Assembly (NCBI RefSeq): GCF_014842265.1
Contig: NZ_JACYVI010000024.1
Coordinates: 1 to 34,489, forward strand
Reading direction: 5' to 3'
DNA length: 34,489 bases
Source of the DNA: Pseudomonas sp. CFBP 13711
GTDB lineage: Bacteria; Pseudomonadota; Gammaproteobacteria; Pseudomonadales; Pseudomonadaceae
Positions within the stretch are counted from its first letter, which is position 1, and each line of letters opens with the position of its first letter. Below the pieces are notes generated by a model. It ran no database searches, was not told the origin of the DNA, and saw only the letters and a program-made list of their open reading frames with translations. A program made the translations under genes and the position numbers. Shown here one piece after another: positions 7,525-15,110 of the stretch.

Positions 7525-7895
7525 CTCCTAATGATCTCAACCATGTATTCATTCAGATCACGAAAGTCCTTAACCGTCCAAGCATGCGGAGCCACTTTCA
7601 CTCCATTCTCTTTCAAGGTTTTAGGGATAAGATCGCCGTTGGGTCGCAGTATTACCGACGACACGATAACTCCAGGATACTCTGCGAGACGTCTCTTGAA
7701 TGCCGTGCTCGTCAGGTCGGGCGTCGGCGGTGAGCTTTTGTAAGCCAGAGGGCCTGTGCCCCTGATGTCCGCCCCATGACACATCGCGCAGCGTTCGGTA
7801 AACAGCCTTTCTCCATTGCCGTTGGTGGCCGCGTAAGCCGGTGCAGAACACGCCACCGTTACCGATATTGCCCACAATCCCTTGCGAACGCTCAT
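7521..7895 (-). CDS. Exported c-type cytochrome (TnB passenger)
   Basis: The protein is 124 residues. A signal peptide ends at AYA (residues ~20-22), and a single haem c site C-A-M-C-H lies at residues 36-40, so it is a periplasmic monohaem cytochrome c. At the place where most class I cytochromes have the axial methionine (M-P-A-W/F), this one reads V-A-P-H-A-W. The sixth ligand may therefore be missing, or be the histidine or a methionine nearer the C-terminus. The last codons run straight into the internal IS66 end: ATT-AGG-AGG-TAA, the TAA being part of the repeat, so the native C-terminus may have been slightly longer. It lies 39 bp downstream of the beta-lactamase gene on the same strand. 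Confidence 0.85.
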   Translation of the reverse strand: MSVRKGLWAISVTVACSAPAYAATNGNGERLFTERCAMCHGADIRGTGPLAYKSSPPTPDLTSTAFKRRLAEYPGVIVSSVILRPNGDLIPKTLKENGVKVAPHAWTVKDFRDLNEYMVEIIRR

Positions 7896-7934
7896 TCTTC
7901 TTCTCCTTGATGTAATGCACCAGTAAAATCTCCC

Positions 7935-8735
7935 CTACTGAGCCAAAGTGGACAGTGTGCTAATGAACCTATCCCTGACTCTCAATCCGGTTGGGACTTT
8001 GTTTGGCTTCTCATCTTGCTCCAGTTGAACGAACGCTAACGTTCGACTACCTTTGGTTGCATATCCTACAAACCAACCGTACCCGCGAGACTCATCGCTT
8101 ACGCCGCTTGTGTCACGGGGATAAGTGGTACCTGTCTTACCATGGATCTCCCATCCATCAGGATGAGTTTCAAGGAGCGATATGCGGGAGGTCAAGATGA
8201 AGGCTTTCTCACTCACAGGCAATTCTCGCCTAGCGATTTTCTCTTGAAAGTGGAGCTGTTCGAGGGGGGAGATTTTTAACGAGGAGCTGATCCAAGCCCT
8301 ATCAAGTCCATTTGACGCCCCAGGATCACCGGAAAGATCGGCATTACCGAATCCGAACAATCTAGCGTAATGCTCGACTTGGGCAATCCCCAATGCATGG
8401 GTTACTCGCTGCGAGTACCAAACTACCGAGTATTTTATCCAGCGTTCAGGATCGGTGGGTTGAAGCCAGTTAGGGCCTCCCCAATCAGGATCTCCCGGCT
8501 TATAGGCCAGCGCAGGGCTGTGTCGATCATGAAGAAAATCAGAATCAAACCCCATCAGGCTAAGCGCCAGCTTGAATGTGGAGGCAGGTGACACTCGGGC
8601 CGAGCACTCACCACGCTGATAAAGGATGGCGGACATATTCACATCGCTGATCAGAGTACAAATATGGCCCGCCTCTACACCACCCACCATCCCAACCCAA
8701 AGACTAACCACCATGCCCAGCTTCCGTACTGCCAT
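7935..8735 (-). CDS. Class D (OXA-type) beta-lactamase (TnB passenger)
   Basis: The protein is 266 residues with a signal peptide ending near V-E-A (residues 20-22). The class D motifs are in order: S52-T-F-K55 (nucleophile serine and the lysine that is carbamylated), S103-V-V105, F129-G-N131 where most OXA enzymes have YGN, W148 in the W-I/L position that stabilises the carbamate, and K200-T-G202. It therefore has the residues for serine-based hydrolysis of beta-lactams in the periplasm. The sub-branch cannot be assigned by eye; the GDPG and LKISPLEQ segments recall chromosomal OXAs of environmental Gram-negatives. It is the first gene of a two-gene unit with the cytochrome. No promoter is obvious in the 121 bp before the TnB end. 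Confidence 0.9.
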   Translation of the reverse strand: MAVRKLGMVVSLWVGMVGGVEAGHICTLISDVNMSAILYQRGECSARVSPASTFKLALSLMGFDSDFLHDRHSPALAYKPGDPDWGGPNWLQPTDPERWIKYSVVWYSQRVTHALGIAQVEHYARLFGFGNADLSGDPGASNGLDRAWISSSLKISPLEQLHFQEKIARRELPVSEKAFILTSRISLLETHPDGWEIHGKTGTTYPRDTSGVSDESRGYGWFVGYATKGSRTLAFVQLEQDEKPNKVPTGLRVRDRFISTLSTLAQ

Positions 8736-8856
8736 ACAGTCGAATCCTTGAGATCTAGTAAGCCATAGAGACTACATTCATGAACTTCCACATGGCAAAC
8801 GGATGCGGATGTCGCTCCTCTCGCACATTGCATACAGCCCCGGGCTGGAATTAGGT

Positions 8857-8879
8857 AGGTGTGTTCGCCGTCCGCTTAC
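8857..8879 (-). repeat. TnB outer (passenger-side) terminal inverted repeat
   Basis: Read on the minus strand it begins GTAAGCGGACGGCGAACA and continues CACCT, one base different from the TnA outer end. The 121 bases between it and the beta-lactamase start hold no gene. Confidence 0.88.
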
Positions 8880-8887
8880 ACATCAAG
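8880..8887. repeat. 8-bp target site duplication of TnB, right copy
   Basis: ACATCAAG, identical to 5140-5147. On the minus strand it encodes part of L-L-M at the interruption point of the IS3-family orfA. Confidence 0.92.
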
Positions 8888-9162
8888 AGCCTGGTTGCCT
8901 TTTTTAAAATGGATTTCTCCCGCTCAAGACGGGCGATCCGGGCTTCTAGTTCCTGGATTTTCTGCTGCTCTGGCGTCAGGGCTTTGCTCTGAGGCGTTAC
9001 GCCATTGCGCTCCTGCTGGAGTTGGCTCACCCAACGACGCAGCGCAGACTCGACCACCCCAAGCGAACGGGAGGCTTCGATGTGGCTATAACCTTGATCG
9101 AGCACGAGGCCTGCGGCCTCGCGTTTGAATTCAATGGAAAAGGTACGGCGTTGTTTGGTCAT
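8880..9162 (-). pseudogene. IS3-family transposase OrfA, cut by TnB
   Basis: About 94 residues of a 102-residue OrfA remain. They show a helix-turn-helix (FSIEFKREAAGLVLDQGY, then SRSLGVVESALRRWV) and a leucine-zipper-like coiled coil (IQELEARIARLEREKSIL) used for OrfA/OrfAB dimerisation. After KKATRLLM the frame runs into the end of TnB. The last eight residues lie at 5139-5116. The left terminal repeat of this IS probably lies within 9163-9223 (TGATTCCGGACACTC on the minus strand). Expression would give a short truncated OrfA. Confidence 0.88.
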
Positions 9163-9252
9163 CAGACACCTCTATATCTGGCGATATTCTCGCCTAAATG
9201 AGTGTCCGGAATCATTAGACCACTACAACACCACTTGCACAAAGGATTCGAA

Positions 9253-10161
9253 ATGCACCGCAGCCGCCTTGCTTTGGCTCTGATGACCTGTCTCGCAATA
9301 CCCGGTCTCGCACCTGCCGCAACTGCCAAAAAGGGCACAGCGAAGACTGAACTGCCTGATTGCTCAACCGTAACGTTCGATGGGTCCAATCTCGCAGAGG
9401 AGGAGAACGCCTACTTTTTCTCTAACCAGAAGAACATTTCGACAGCACAGATTCTGCGCTTCTCGCTTGGTAGAGATGCGATTTTGGCCGACTTTTACGC
9501 ACGCAGGAAAGACACAGACTTCAATGCCGATGTTCTGAAAATTAAGGCTCTAGCTAAGCAGAAAGGGATTGCATTGCAGATGACCCATGACCTTGCCGTG
9601 GTTGAAAATGCGCACATTGAGCAGAACAAGAACCATAAGTGGACAAAGGACACCGCCGATACTCTCTTCTGCCGTATAGACGCCATTGGCGACTCCGCGA
9701 CAAACAGCTACAACACCTATGCCACAAGCTACCTCAAAGGGCTTAAATCGAAGCAGGAAGCCATGCATGGTCAAGTAGGCTACTTCGATGTGACGGTTAA
9801 TGACTGCACCATCAGCAAATCCATCGACACCGGCAACCGCTACTCCGCCGTGAAGCCAGATCCTGATGCGCGATTCCTCACCGTGAACGCTACCTTCAAG
9901 AACACTGACAACGAAGGTCGGCTACCACTCGAAGACAGTTTGTTCATCTGCAAGGATGACAAAGATTTCAAATTCGATACGACTGAAACCATCATGAGCG
10001 ATGGCTACGGAATCCGTTTGCGATCGCTGAACCCTCTCATCAAGCTCAACACGAAGATCGTCTACAAGGTGCCTAACGAGCTGTCTGGCGAGGTTTATTG
10101 GAAGCCCGGTAGGAATGCCGAGGATCACAAGCTCTGGTGTACCTACCTACCGTCAGCCTGA
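9253..10161 (+). CDS. Secreted/periplasmic protein with C-terminal DUF4352-like domain
   Basis: The protein is 302 residues from the ATG at 9253, which has AAAGGA seven bases upstream; an upstream in-frame ATG at 9202 lies within the IS3 end and is rejected. A signal peptide (residues 1-~22, ending APAA) is followed by an alpha-helical region of about 150 residues with no family I can name. The C-terminal half (GQVGYFDVTVNDCTISKSI to the end) has the beta-rich look of DUF4352 (telokin-like) domains found in exported bacterial proteins: FLTVNATFKNTDNEGR, then a strand pattern to YKVPNELSGEVYWKPG. Its function is unknown. It stands alone next to the IS3 relic. Confidence 0.7.
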   Translation: MHRSRLALALMTCLAIPGLAPAATAKKGTAKTELPDCSTVTFDGSNLAEEENAYFFSNQKNISTAQILRFSLGRDAILADFYARRKDTDFNADVLKIKALAKQKGIALQMTHDLAVVENAHIEQNKNHKWTKDTADTLFCRIDAIGDSATNSYNTYATSYLKGLKSKQEAMHGQVGYFDVTVNDCTISKSIDTGNRYSAVKPDPDARFLTVNATFKNTDNEGRLPLEDSLFICKDDKDFKFDTTETIMSDGYGIRLRSLNPLIKLNTKIVYKVPNELSGEVYWKPGRNAEDHKLWCTYLPSA

Positions 10162-10593
10162 TTTTTGCCATAGCCAGCCATCTGTTGGTTACGGATTTAT
10201 GTTTACAATTTGGCAGACTGCTACTGAGCGTGAGGGCTGCTACGCGTCGTTTCTGCCGGTCATGGCCACCCAGCGGGATGGTCAAATCCGATGTAAATGA
10301 TTGGTGAGGTCGAATGCAAATGGGGGACCAGGTCATTGCAATTACCTAAGTCATGACTCAGAGAGCTTAAGAGCTTCAGCTATACAACCAGATTGGATGA
10401 ATTTGGACTGTTGGATCGGGCTCATCGTAATCACGCTAGCTTTCGTCGCCACAAAATTCGCGTAGTCGTCATGGACATCACGTGATCCGTTTCTGTGAAA
10501 AATGCGTGTGGTCTATGGACATCGAATACCTAATCTAAACCCTCACAAATATTCATTCAAACCGATGTCCATGGGTTGACATCTTTCCTTTAA
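10162..10593. other. Non-coding stretch with a 10-bp inverted repeat
   Basis: No gene is visible in 432 bases. ATGGACATCG at 10515-10524 and its exact inverted copy CGATGTCCAT at 10563-10572 face each other, with a near copy (ATGGACATCA) at 10471-10480. The repeat ends just before the rulA fragment (b). It may be the ends of a very small element or an operator; nothing further supports either. Confidence 0.4.
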
Positions 10594-10920
10594 ATTGATG
10601 AGCTTTTTGAAATCCGTGCACCACACGTGCACTTGGCTAAGATCCAGGGCGACAGCATGCAAGGTGTCGGCATTTTCAGCGATGACCTGGTGATCGTTGA
10701 CCGAAGCAAAACGGCTCGTCATGGCAATATCGTTAGTGCACAACCCAAAACTGAGTGCGTGTGCAAGCATCTGCATAATCGATATGGCCAACTGATCTTC
10801 ATGGCCGAGAATAGTAATTATCGCGTCATCGTGCAAACGAACATTTATTCCAAATCGCCAGTGTGCGAAACGATTTTATATGGCCGTATCTGTAGCGTCA
10901 TGCCCGTCGTCATAAGCAGA
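10594..10920 (+). pseudogene. rulA: rulA (UmuD-like) fragment (b), 5' end lost
   Basis: The reading frame opens inside the protein (IDELFEIRAPHVHLAKIQGD) right after a TAA at 10591, and keeps the catalytic serine (G-D-S-M) and lysine (V-C-K) of the S24 peptidase domain. The N-terminal part with the self-cleavage site is missing. The sequence has drifted (SDDLVIVDRSKTARHGNIVS) compared with the other copies. Homology fades near 10920, where the frame runs on into an MFS relic on the other strand. It has no proper start and no rulB after it. Confidence 0.82.
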
Positions 10921-10965
10921 AGGCTACCAGAAAAAAATTCTTCCGGCGTCATTTGTATAAACTGC

Positions 10966-11112
10966 GCCGTGGGCCAGGAAGCTACCGAACAATGCAACGC
11001 CAATAACGCCCGCTGTTTGTCTTACAGCAGTCAGCACGGCTGAGGCAGTGCCTGATATGTGCCCTGGCACTTTTTCCAAGCCTGATGGCATGATCACTGA
11101 CGAAGCTAGACC
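10966..11112 (-). pseudogene. MFS drug-efflux transporter fragment (DHA2-like)
   Basis: About 49 residues on the minus strand match the segment of 14-helix MFS efflux pumps with the motif GTASAVLTAVRQTAGVIGVALFG, preceded by a GLASSVIMPSGLEKVP loop. Neither start nor the rest of the protein is present. It abuts the rulA fragment (b). Confidence 0.65.
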
Positions 11113-11253
11113 ATTTCCCAGCGATTTTTGCATCTTTTCAAATCCAGACCTAGCGCAAGCATTAGCGTAGTATTGGCGAATTCGCCGTTGTACCGCCGTC
11201 TACGCGGCTCTAATCCCCGCAAACCTGCTAAACGCTCGATTCAGTTAGGGCGC

Positions 11254-11295
11254 AGGTGACAGTTGCCAGGTCTGACGGCGTAAACACCGTCACCT
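11254..11295. terminator. Hairpin after the second chemoreceptor gene
   Basis: AGGTGAC (11254-11260) and GTCACCT (11289-11295) can pair, and a competing inner hairpin GACGG/CCGTC lies at 11274-11291. It is about 20 bases beyond the MCP stop on the minus strand. There is no T-run, so it may be a weak terminator or a processing site. Confidence 0.3.
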
Positions 11296-11312
11296 CGCTG
11301 TGCATCCTACCT

Positions 11313-13226
11313 CTAGACTTTAAATTTATTCATCATTTCATGCAAACGAGCACTAGTAGTAGCTAAATCTAAGCTAGATGTAGCAGTTTCTTCGCTAGCT
11401 GCTGCAGTTTGATCCGAAATATCCCGGACGCTGACTATACTTCTACCTATCTCTTCACCGACCCTGCTTTGTTGTTCGCTAGAAACCGCAATCTGTACGT
11501 TCATCGCCTCTATCTCCTGAACAGATGTATTTACGGCAAGGAGCATTTCACTCGCCTTCCTAGAAAGCGCTACGCTATTTTCAGTCAGAAGGATATTGTG
11601 TTCAATGCCTTGGGTCATATTGTCCGTACTTGATTGCAGTTCGTTTATCAGAAGGGCAATCTCATCTGCCGAGGAGCGAGTACGCGAGGCTAGTCCTCTT
11701 ACCTCGTCCGCGACCACTGCAAATCCGCGTCCAGCCTCTCCCGCCCGTGCAGCCTCAATAGCAGCATTCAACGCCAGAAGATTTGTTTGATCTGCGACTG
11801 CTTTTATAACATCAAGAACACCGCCAATGTTTTGAGTGTTAGCCCTCAGCTCTATCATCATCGCTTTGGTCGTATCCATCTCGTGTGCCAATGATTCTAT
11901 CTGATATCGAGTTTCATCAACAGTGCTCCCTCCTTGGGTGGCTAATCGGCTCGTTTTTTTCGCCGTCGTCACTGCGAGCGCAGCATTCTGAGAGACATGA
12001 TGAGTAGTAGCTGTCATTTGCTGCATTGCAGTGGCGATATGGTCCGTCTCAGATTTTTGTGAGTTAACCCCTACGCTAGTTTGCTCTGTCACTGCAGACA
12101 GCTCCTCTGACGCGCTCGCCACCTGTATTACGCCGTCTTTCATATGAGTGATTAGTTCTCTGAGGCTCGTTGCCATACGCACCATGCTACGTTGCAAAAT
12201 ACCTAACTCATCACGTCTTACGATCACATCATGGTAAGTAAAATCACCTGCAGCAATTTTCTCAACAATCAAAACTGTATCTTTAAGGGGTTGAACAATT
12301 GAACGAGTTATTAGCCAGGCACCTAACATACCAAGAAAAATTGAGAGCGAAAGCCATACCAAAATCTCCCCTTGGGCGCCACTTGCATCTGAGATTTGTC
12401 GCTCCTCTTGAAGCTTATCCATATTATCAGTTATTTTTAAGAGTTGAGTGATGCTGGAAGTGATCCCTGCCTGGGCCTCATCCACTCGTGCCTGAGCCAA
12501 TATTATCGATTCTAAGCGATTTTTATACGCCGACAGAACCTTCATCAAGGTATTCAGATTTTCTTTCGGTATATCGGTGGATTCGAACGACTTCGCCTGT
12601 ACAAGCGTCGCCTCGATTGCGTTTCGAACGGCTTCTTCGGTAACCTTATTAGGGGAGGCAAAGTAGACACGGAAGCTGACACGCATTTTCTGCACTGTGA
12701 TGAAGAGCAAAGTGAGTTGTTTGCGCGCTTCCGGATTACCTGATTCGGAGTTGGCAGCGTCGGCAATCTTCACAAGTATCTCATTAGCGGCCTCCGCTGA
12801 CGCCGCGGCGTTAGCAATCTGCACCTCACGTTCTTTTGTAGCGGCGACTGTATCATCGTAAAAGCTTCGGTAGCTTGATAATACTCTCTCGGCATCGTTG
12901 AGAGAAGCTATGTTAACTTGGCTATCAAAATTTGGTTTTATGGATTGTAAATGTGAGCGTGTATGCTCTAGGGCCGCCAACCACTTTGTAGCCTGAAGAT
13001 CGTCTGCCTTTAGGGAATAAACCAGGCGCTCAATACGCATATCTCGAGCAGCCATACTGAGGCGTGATACATCCCTACTTCTATCACTTCGGTCCTTTAA
13101 TACTTGGGCTGCATTCCATCCCGTATACGCCATCAATACAATCATGCATATGAGGAGTGCAAATCCTAATATGAGTTTGTTACGAACTTTTAGGTTACTT
13201 AAGAGTCTACGGGTACTGTTTGACAT
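11313..13226 (-). CDS. Methyl-accepting chemotaxis protein, probable HBM sensor domain
   Basis: The protein is 637 residues. Membrane helix 1 is at ~17-35. An all-helical periplasmic region of about 250 residues is the size of the helical bimodular (HBM) sensor class, known in pseudomonads for organic acids and amines. Membrane helix 2 is at ~287-309 (VWLSLSIFLGMLGAWLITRS), followed by HAMP and a signalling domain with the conserved tip (DQTNLLALNAAIEAARAGEA). No CheR-docking pentapeptide is seen at the C-terminus (MMNKFKV). It is clearly more AT-rich than its neighbours (one 60-base line counted at 42% GC), so it probably came from a lower-GC donor. No chemotaxis partners are nearby. The ligand is unknown. 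Confidence 0.92.
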   Translation of the reverse strand: MSNSTRRLLSNLKVRNKLILGFALLICMIVLMAYTGWNAAQVLKDRSDRSRDVSRLSMAARDMRIERLVYSLKADDLQATKWLAALEHTRSHLQSIKPNFDSQVNIASLNDAERVLSSYRSFYDDTVAATKEREVQIANAAASAEAANEILVKIADAANSESGNPEARKQLTLLFITVQKMRVSFRVYFASPNKVTEEAVRNAIEATLVQAKSFESTDIPKENLNTLMKVLSAYKNRLESIILAQARVDEAQAGITSSITQLLKITDNMDKLQEERQISDASGAQGEILVWLSLSIFLGMLGAWLITRSIVQPLKDTVLIVEKIAAGDFTYHDVIVRRDELGILQRSMVRMATSLRELITHMKDGVIQVASASEELSAVTEQTSVGVNSQKSETDHIATAMQQMTATTHHVSQNAALAVTTAKKTSRLATQGGSTVDETRYQIESLAHEMDTTKAMMIELRANTQNIGGVLDVIKAVADQTNLLALNAAIEAARAGEAGRGFAVVADEVRGLASRTRSSADEIALLINELQSSTDNMTQGIEHNILLTENSVALSRKASEMLLAVNTSVQEIEAMNVQIAVSSEQQSRVGEEIGRSIVSVRDISDQTAAASEETATSSLDLATTSARLHEMMNKFKV

Positions 13227-13681
13227 ATCTCGGCCTTGATATTCAGGTTAATCGCGATATAGTTTAAGGTTGATTCTTTATAGTTTTAACCGTCCGGCGT
13301 CCTCATCACAGCTCTTTGTCAGAAGCCAGACTGACGCACGTGGCGATATGCCATATTAATCGGCCACGGTTTCTATTCTTTAGCCCATCATTTAAAAATC
13401 CGACAGCCGGCTGCTCAGACCTCCATATGGTTCTACTCTCAACTGGCAAAGTTTACATCGACATGCCGCTGCTTCATCTGCCGTCTAGGCCAGAGCTTCG
13501 GTGGTGCCCGTAGCAGCAAAGGGACAATGTGACTTGTTGTCGAGGACTCAACCTTGAATTGCCTGTTCCAGGCAGTAAGAATTCCCGTCACGGTCAAGGC
13601 AGTCTTAAGGAAACTCTGAAAAAGACTTTCTGATTTGATGAAATTCCCGGAAACCAATCGCCGAGCCTTTCAATGAAGTAA
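13227..13681. other. Non-coding stretch before IS5-family relic
   Basis: No gene is visible in 455 bases. The part next to 13226 should contain the promoter of the chemoreceptor gene. From about 13607 (GGAAACTCTGAAAAAG) the sequence looks like the left end and leader of the IS5-family element whose transposase starts at 13682; the boundary is a guess from the terminal motif. Confidence 0.4.
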
Positions 13682-14221
13682 ATGACCTTCGCCGATGCCG
13701 AGTACGTCGGTAAGCGCAAGCAGGCCCGCCAGGAATTGTTCCTAATCGAGAAGGATCGGGTCGTACCCTTTAAGGGTTTGATTGCCCTGATCGAATCTCA
13801 TTACCCGAAGGGCGAAGGTGGTCGTCCGGCCTATCCTTTGATGGCTATGCTCCGGGTTCATCTCATGCAGAGCTGGCTCGGTTACAGCGATCCTGCGATG
13901 GAAGAAGCGCTATACGAGACGACGATCTTGCGCCAGTTTTCCGGTCTGAGCCTGGAGCGGATCCCAGATGAAACTACTATCCTCAACTTTCGTCGCCTAC
14001 TGGAAAAGCACAAGTTGACCGCTGGTATTCTGGGCGTGATCAATGGCTATCTGGGCGACCGTGGTTTTCACTGCGACAAGGCACCATGGTCTATGCCACG
14101 TTGATTCATGCGCCCAGTTCGACCAAGGACAGGGACGGCAACACGCGATCCGGAAATGCACCAGACAAAGAAAGGTAACCAGTATTACTTCGGTGCCAAA
14201 GCTCACATTGGTGCCGACGAT
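13682..14221 (+). pseudogene. IS5-family transposase, 5' part with frameshifts
   Basis: The first 128 or so residues (MTFADAEYVGKRKQARQELF ... GYSDPAMEEALYETTILRQF ... IPDETTILNFRRLLE) match the IS5 subgroup. The frame is then lost where a T-run is one base short near 14069 (GGTTTTCAC). It continues in another frame as LRQGTMVYATLIHAPSSTK, and shifts again near 14150 at a CG repeat before RDPEMHQTKKGNQYYFGAKA. It ends at HIGADDE, where the sequence passes into a DUF1654 fragment. About half of the transposase, with two of the catalytic acids, is missing. It is inactive. Confidence 0.85.
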
Positions 14222-14425
14222 GAGTTAGGGGTACGCCTCCAAAAGGCGATCAACAATCCCATGGCACAGAAACGTAAGTATGCCGTTCTTGAACGCTTAC
14301 CGGACGATTTGCCCGAGGACTGGGCCCAGATCCTGGAAGAGCTGGAAAGCACTGACAACGTCACGGTTGCACACCGCGACGACGGCAGCGTCCAAGTATT
14401 CTGGACAGTCGTCAAAGACGACTGA
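14222..14425 (+). pseudogene. DUF1654-type protein, 3' part
   Basis: About 67 residues (LGVRLQKAINNPMAQKRKYA ... LPDDLPEDWAQILEELE ... HRDDGSVQVFW) match from memory the small Pseudomonas-specific DUF1654 family. Its start has been replaced by the IS5 relic, with which it is now in frame. In P. aeruginosa a gene I believe belongs to this family (PA0922) is in the LexA regulon, so its position 55 bp before a rulA copy suits an SOS-linked unit. The LexA-controlled promoter, if there was one, was lost with the 5' end; no CTG-N10-CAG box is visible between here and rulA. Confidence 0.65.
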
Positions 14426-14479
14426 TCAACGCCCCTACCCGGCCCGCGAGTAGCGGATCAAATATTCAAGAAACACACG

Positions 14480-14915
14480 GTGAGCATCATGGCTTGTACG
14501 ATTTTGGGACAGCTGCAGGAGGGGGGAGCTTCGCTGCCTCTCTATGCGTTTCAAGTACCTGCCGGCTTCCCCTCACCTGCAGCTGACCACATCGAGAAGC
14601 ATCTCTCGCTAGACGAGCTGTTCGAGATCAGGGCCCCCTTACCTAGAGAAGATCGACGGCGACAGCATGGAAGGAGCGGGGATTTTCAGCGGCGATTTGG
14701 TGATCGTCGACCGCAGCCGAGATGCTGATCACGGCGACTTAGTGATCGCAGCAGTTAACAACGAGCCTGTTTGCAAGAGGCTTTACAAGCAAAATGATCA
14801 AGTAATGTTGCAGTCGGAAAACCCACTATACCCAAATCGCTATATCACCGAAGGTGATGAGCTTAGCGTATGGGGAGTAGTTCGCTACAGTGTGCGTGAC
14901 CCTGAAAAAGCCTGA
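14480..14915 (+). pseudogene. rulA: rulA (UmuD-like) copy (c), full length but frameshifted
   Basis: It starts at a GTG at 14480 (S-I-M-A-C-T-I-L-G) and covers the whole protein. The cleavage region (VPAGFPSPAADH, with the A-G pair) and SLDELFEIRAP are followed by a loss of about five bases near 14640 that removes the H-V codons. The frame then continues as YLEKIDGDSMEGAGIFSGDL with catalytic serine and, later, lysine (V-C-K-R). It is the error-prone polymerase V accessory subunit family, self-cleaved on SOS induction. The lesion should abolish function. It is followed directly by the first codons of rulB. Confidence 0.88.
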
Positions 14916-14919
14916 ACCT

Positions 14920-14949
14920 GTCTTCGCGCTTATTGATTGCAACAGTTCC
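14920..14949 (+). pseudogene. rulB: rulB (UmuC-like) 5' stub
   Basis: Ten codons reading V-F-A-L-I-D-C-N-S-S match the start of RulB/UmuC (M-F-A-L-I-D-C-N-S-F), including the first metal-binding aspartate. The initiation codon reads GTC. After 14949 the similarity ends, so rulB has been cut twelve or so residues in; 161 bases of unrecognised sequence follow before rulA copy (d). Confidence 0.75.
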
Positions 14950-15110
14950 GGAACGCTGTTAACCGTTACAAGCGATAAGTATCATATGAAACAGTTGATT
15001 AGGGTTACTAACCGTTTATCGGATGATGTCCAGCTCAGCCACAGGATGGCGTTTTCAGCTCATAGGGTCGGATCGCGGTGCTGCCTTATGCCTTCGTTGG
15101 AGCGTGGTTG

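Larger units (their letters stand above)
5148..8879 (+). mobile_element. TnB: IS66-family transposon carrying cytochrome c and class D beta-lactamase genes
   Basis: This is a 3,732-bp unit with IS66-type ends (GTAAGCG... at 5148, ...CGCTTAC at 8879) and perfect 8-bp flanking repeats ACATCAAG. In order it holds left end, stem-loop, tnpA, tnpB, tnpC, an internal IS66 end at 7502-7524, then on the opposite strand a cytochrome c gene and a class D beta-lactamase gene, then the outer end at 8857-8879. The internal end is flanked by CTCCTAAT, which does not match the left flank, so the last jump used the outer end and moved the cargo. All three tnp genes are intact, so the unit could be active. It interrupts an IS3-family orfA whose frame is restored on its removal. 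Confidence 0.88.

Noticed and set aside
14108..14425. One continuous gene of 105 codons
   Set aside because: Its first third is the IS5 transposase in a shifted frame and the rest is a DUF1654 3' end.
14425..14480. LexA box before rulA copy (c)
   Set aside because: No CTG-N10-CAG pattern is present in the gap; any SOS promoter was upstream of the DUF1654 gene and has been lost.
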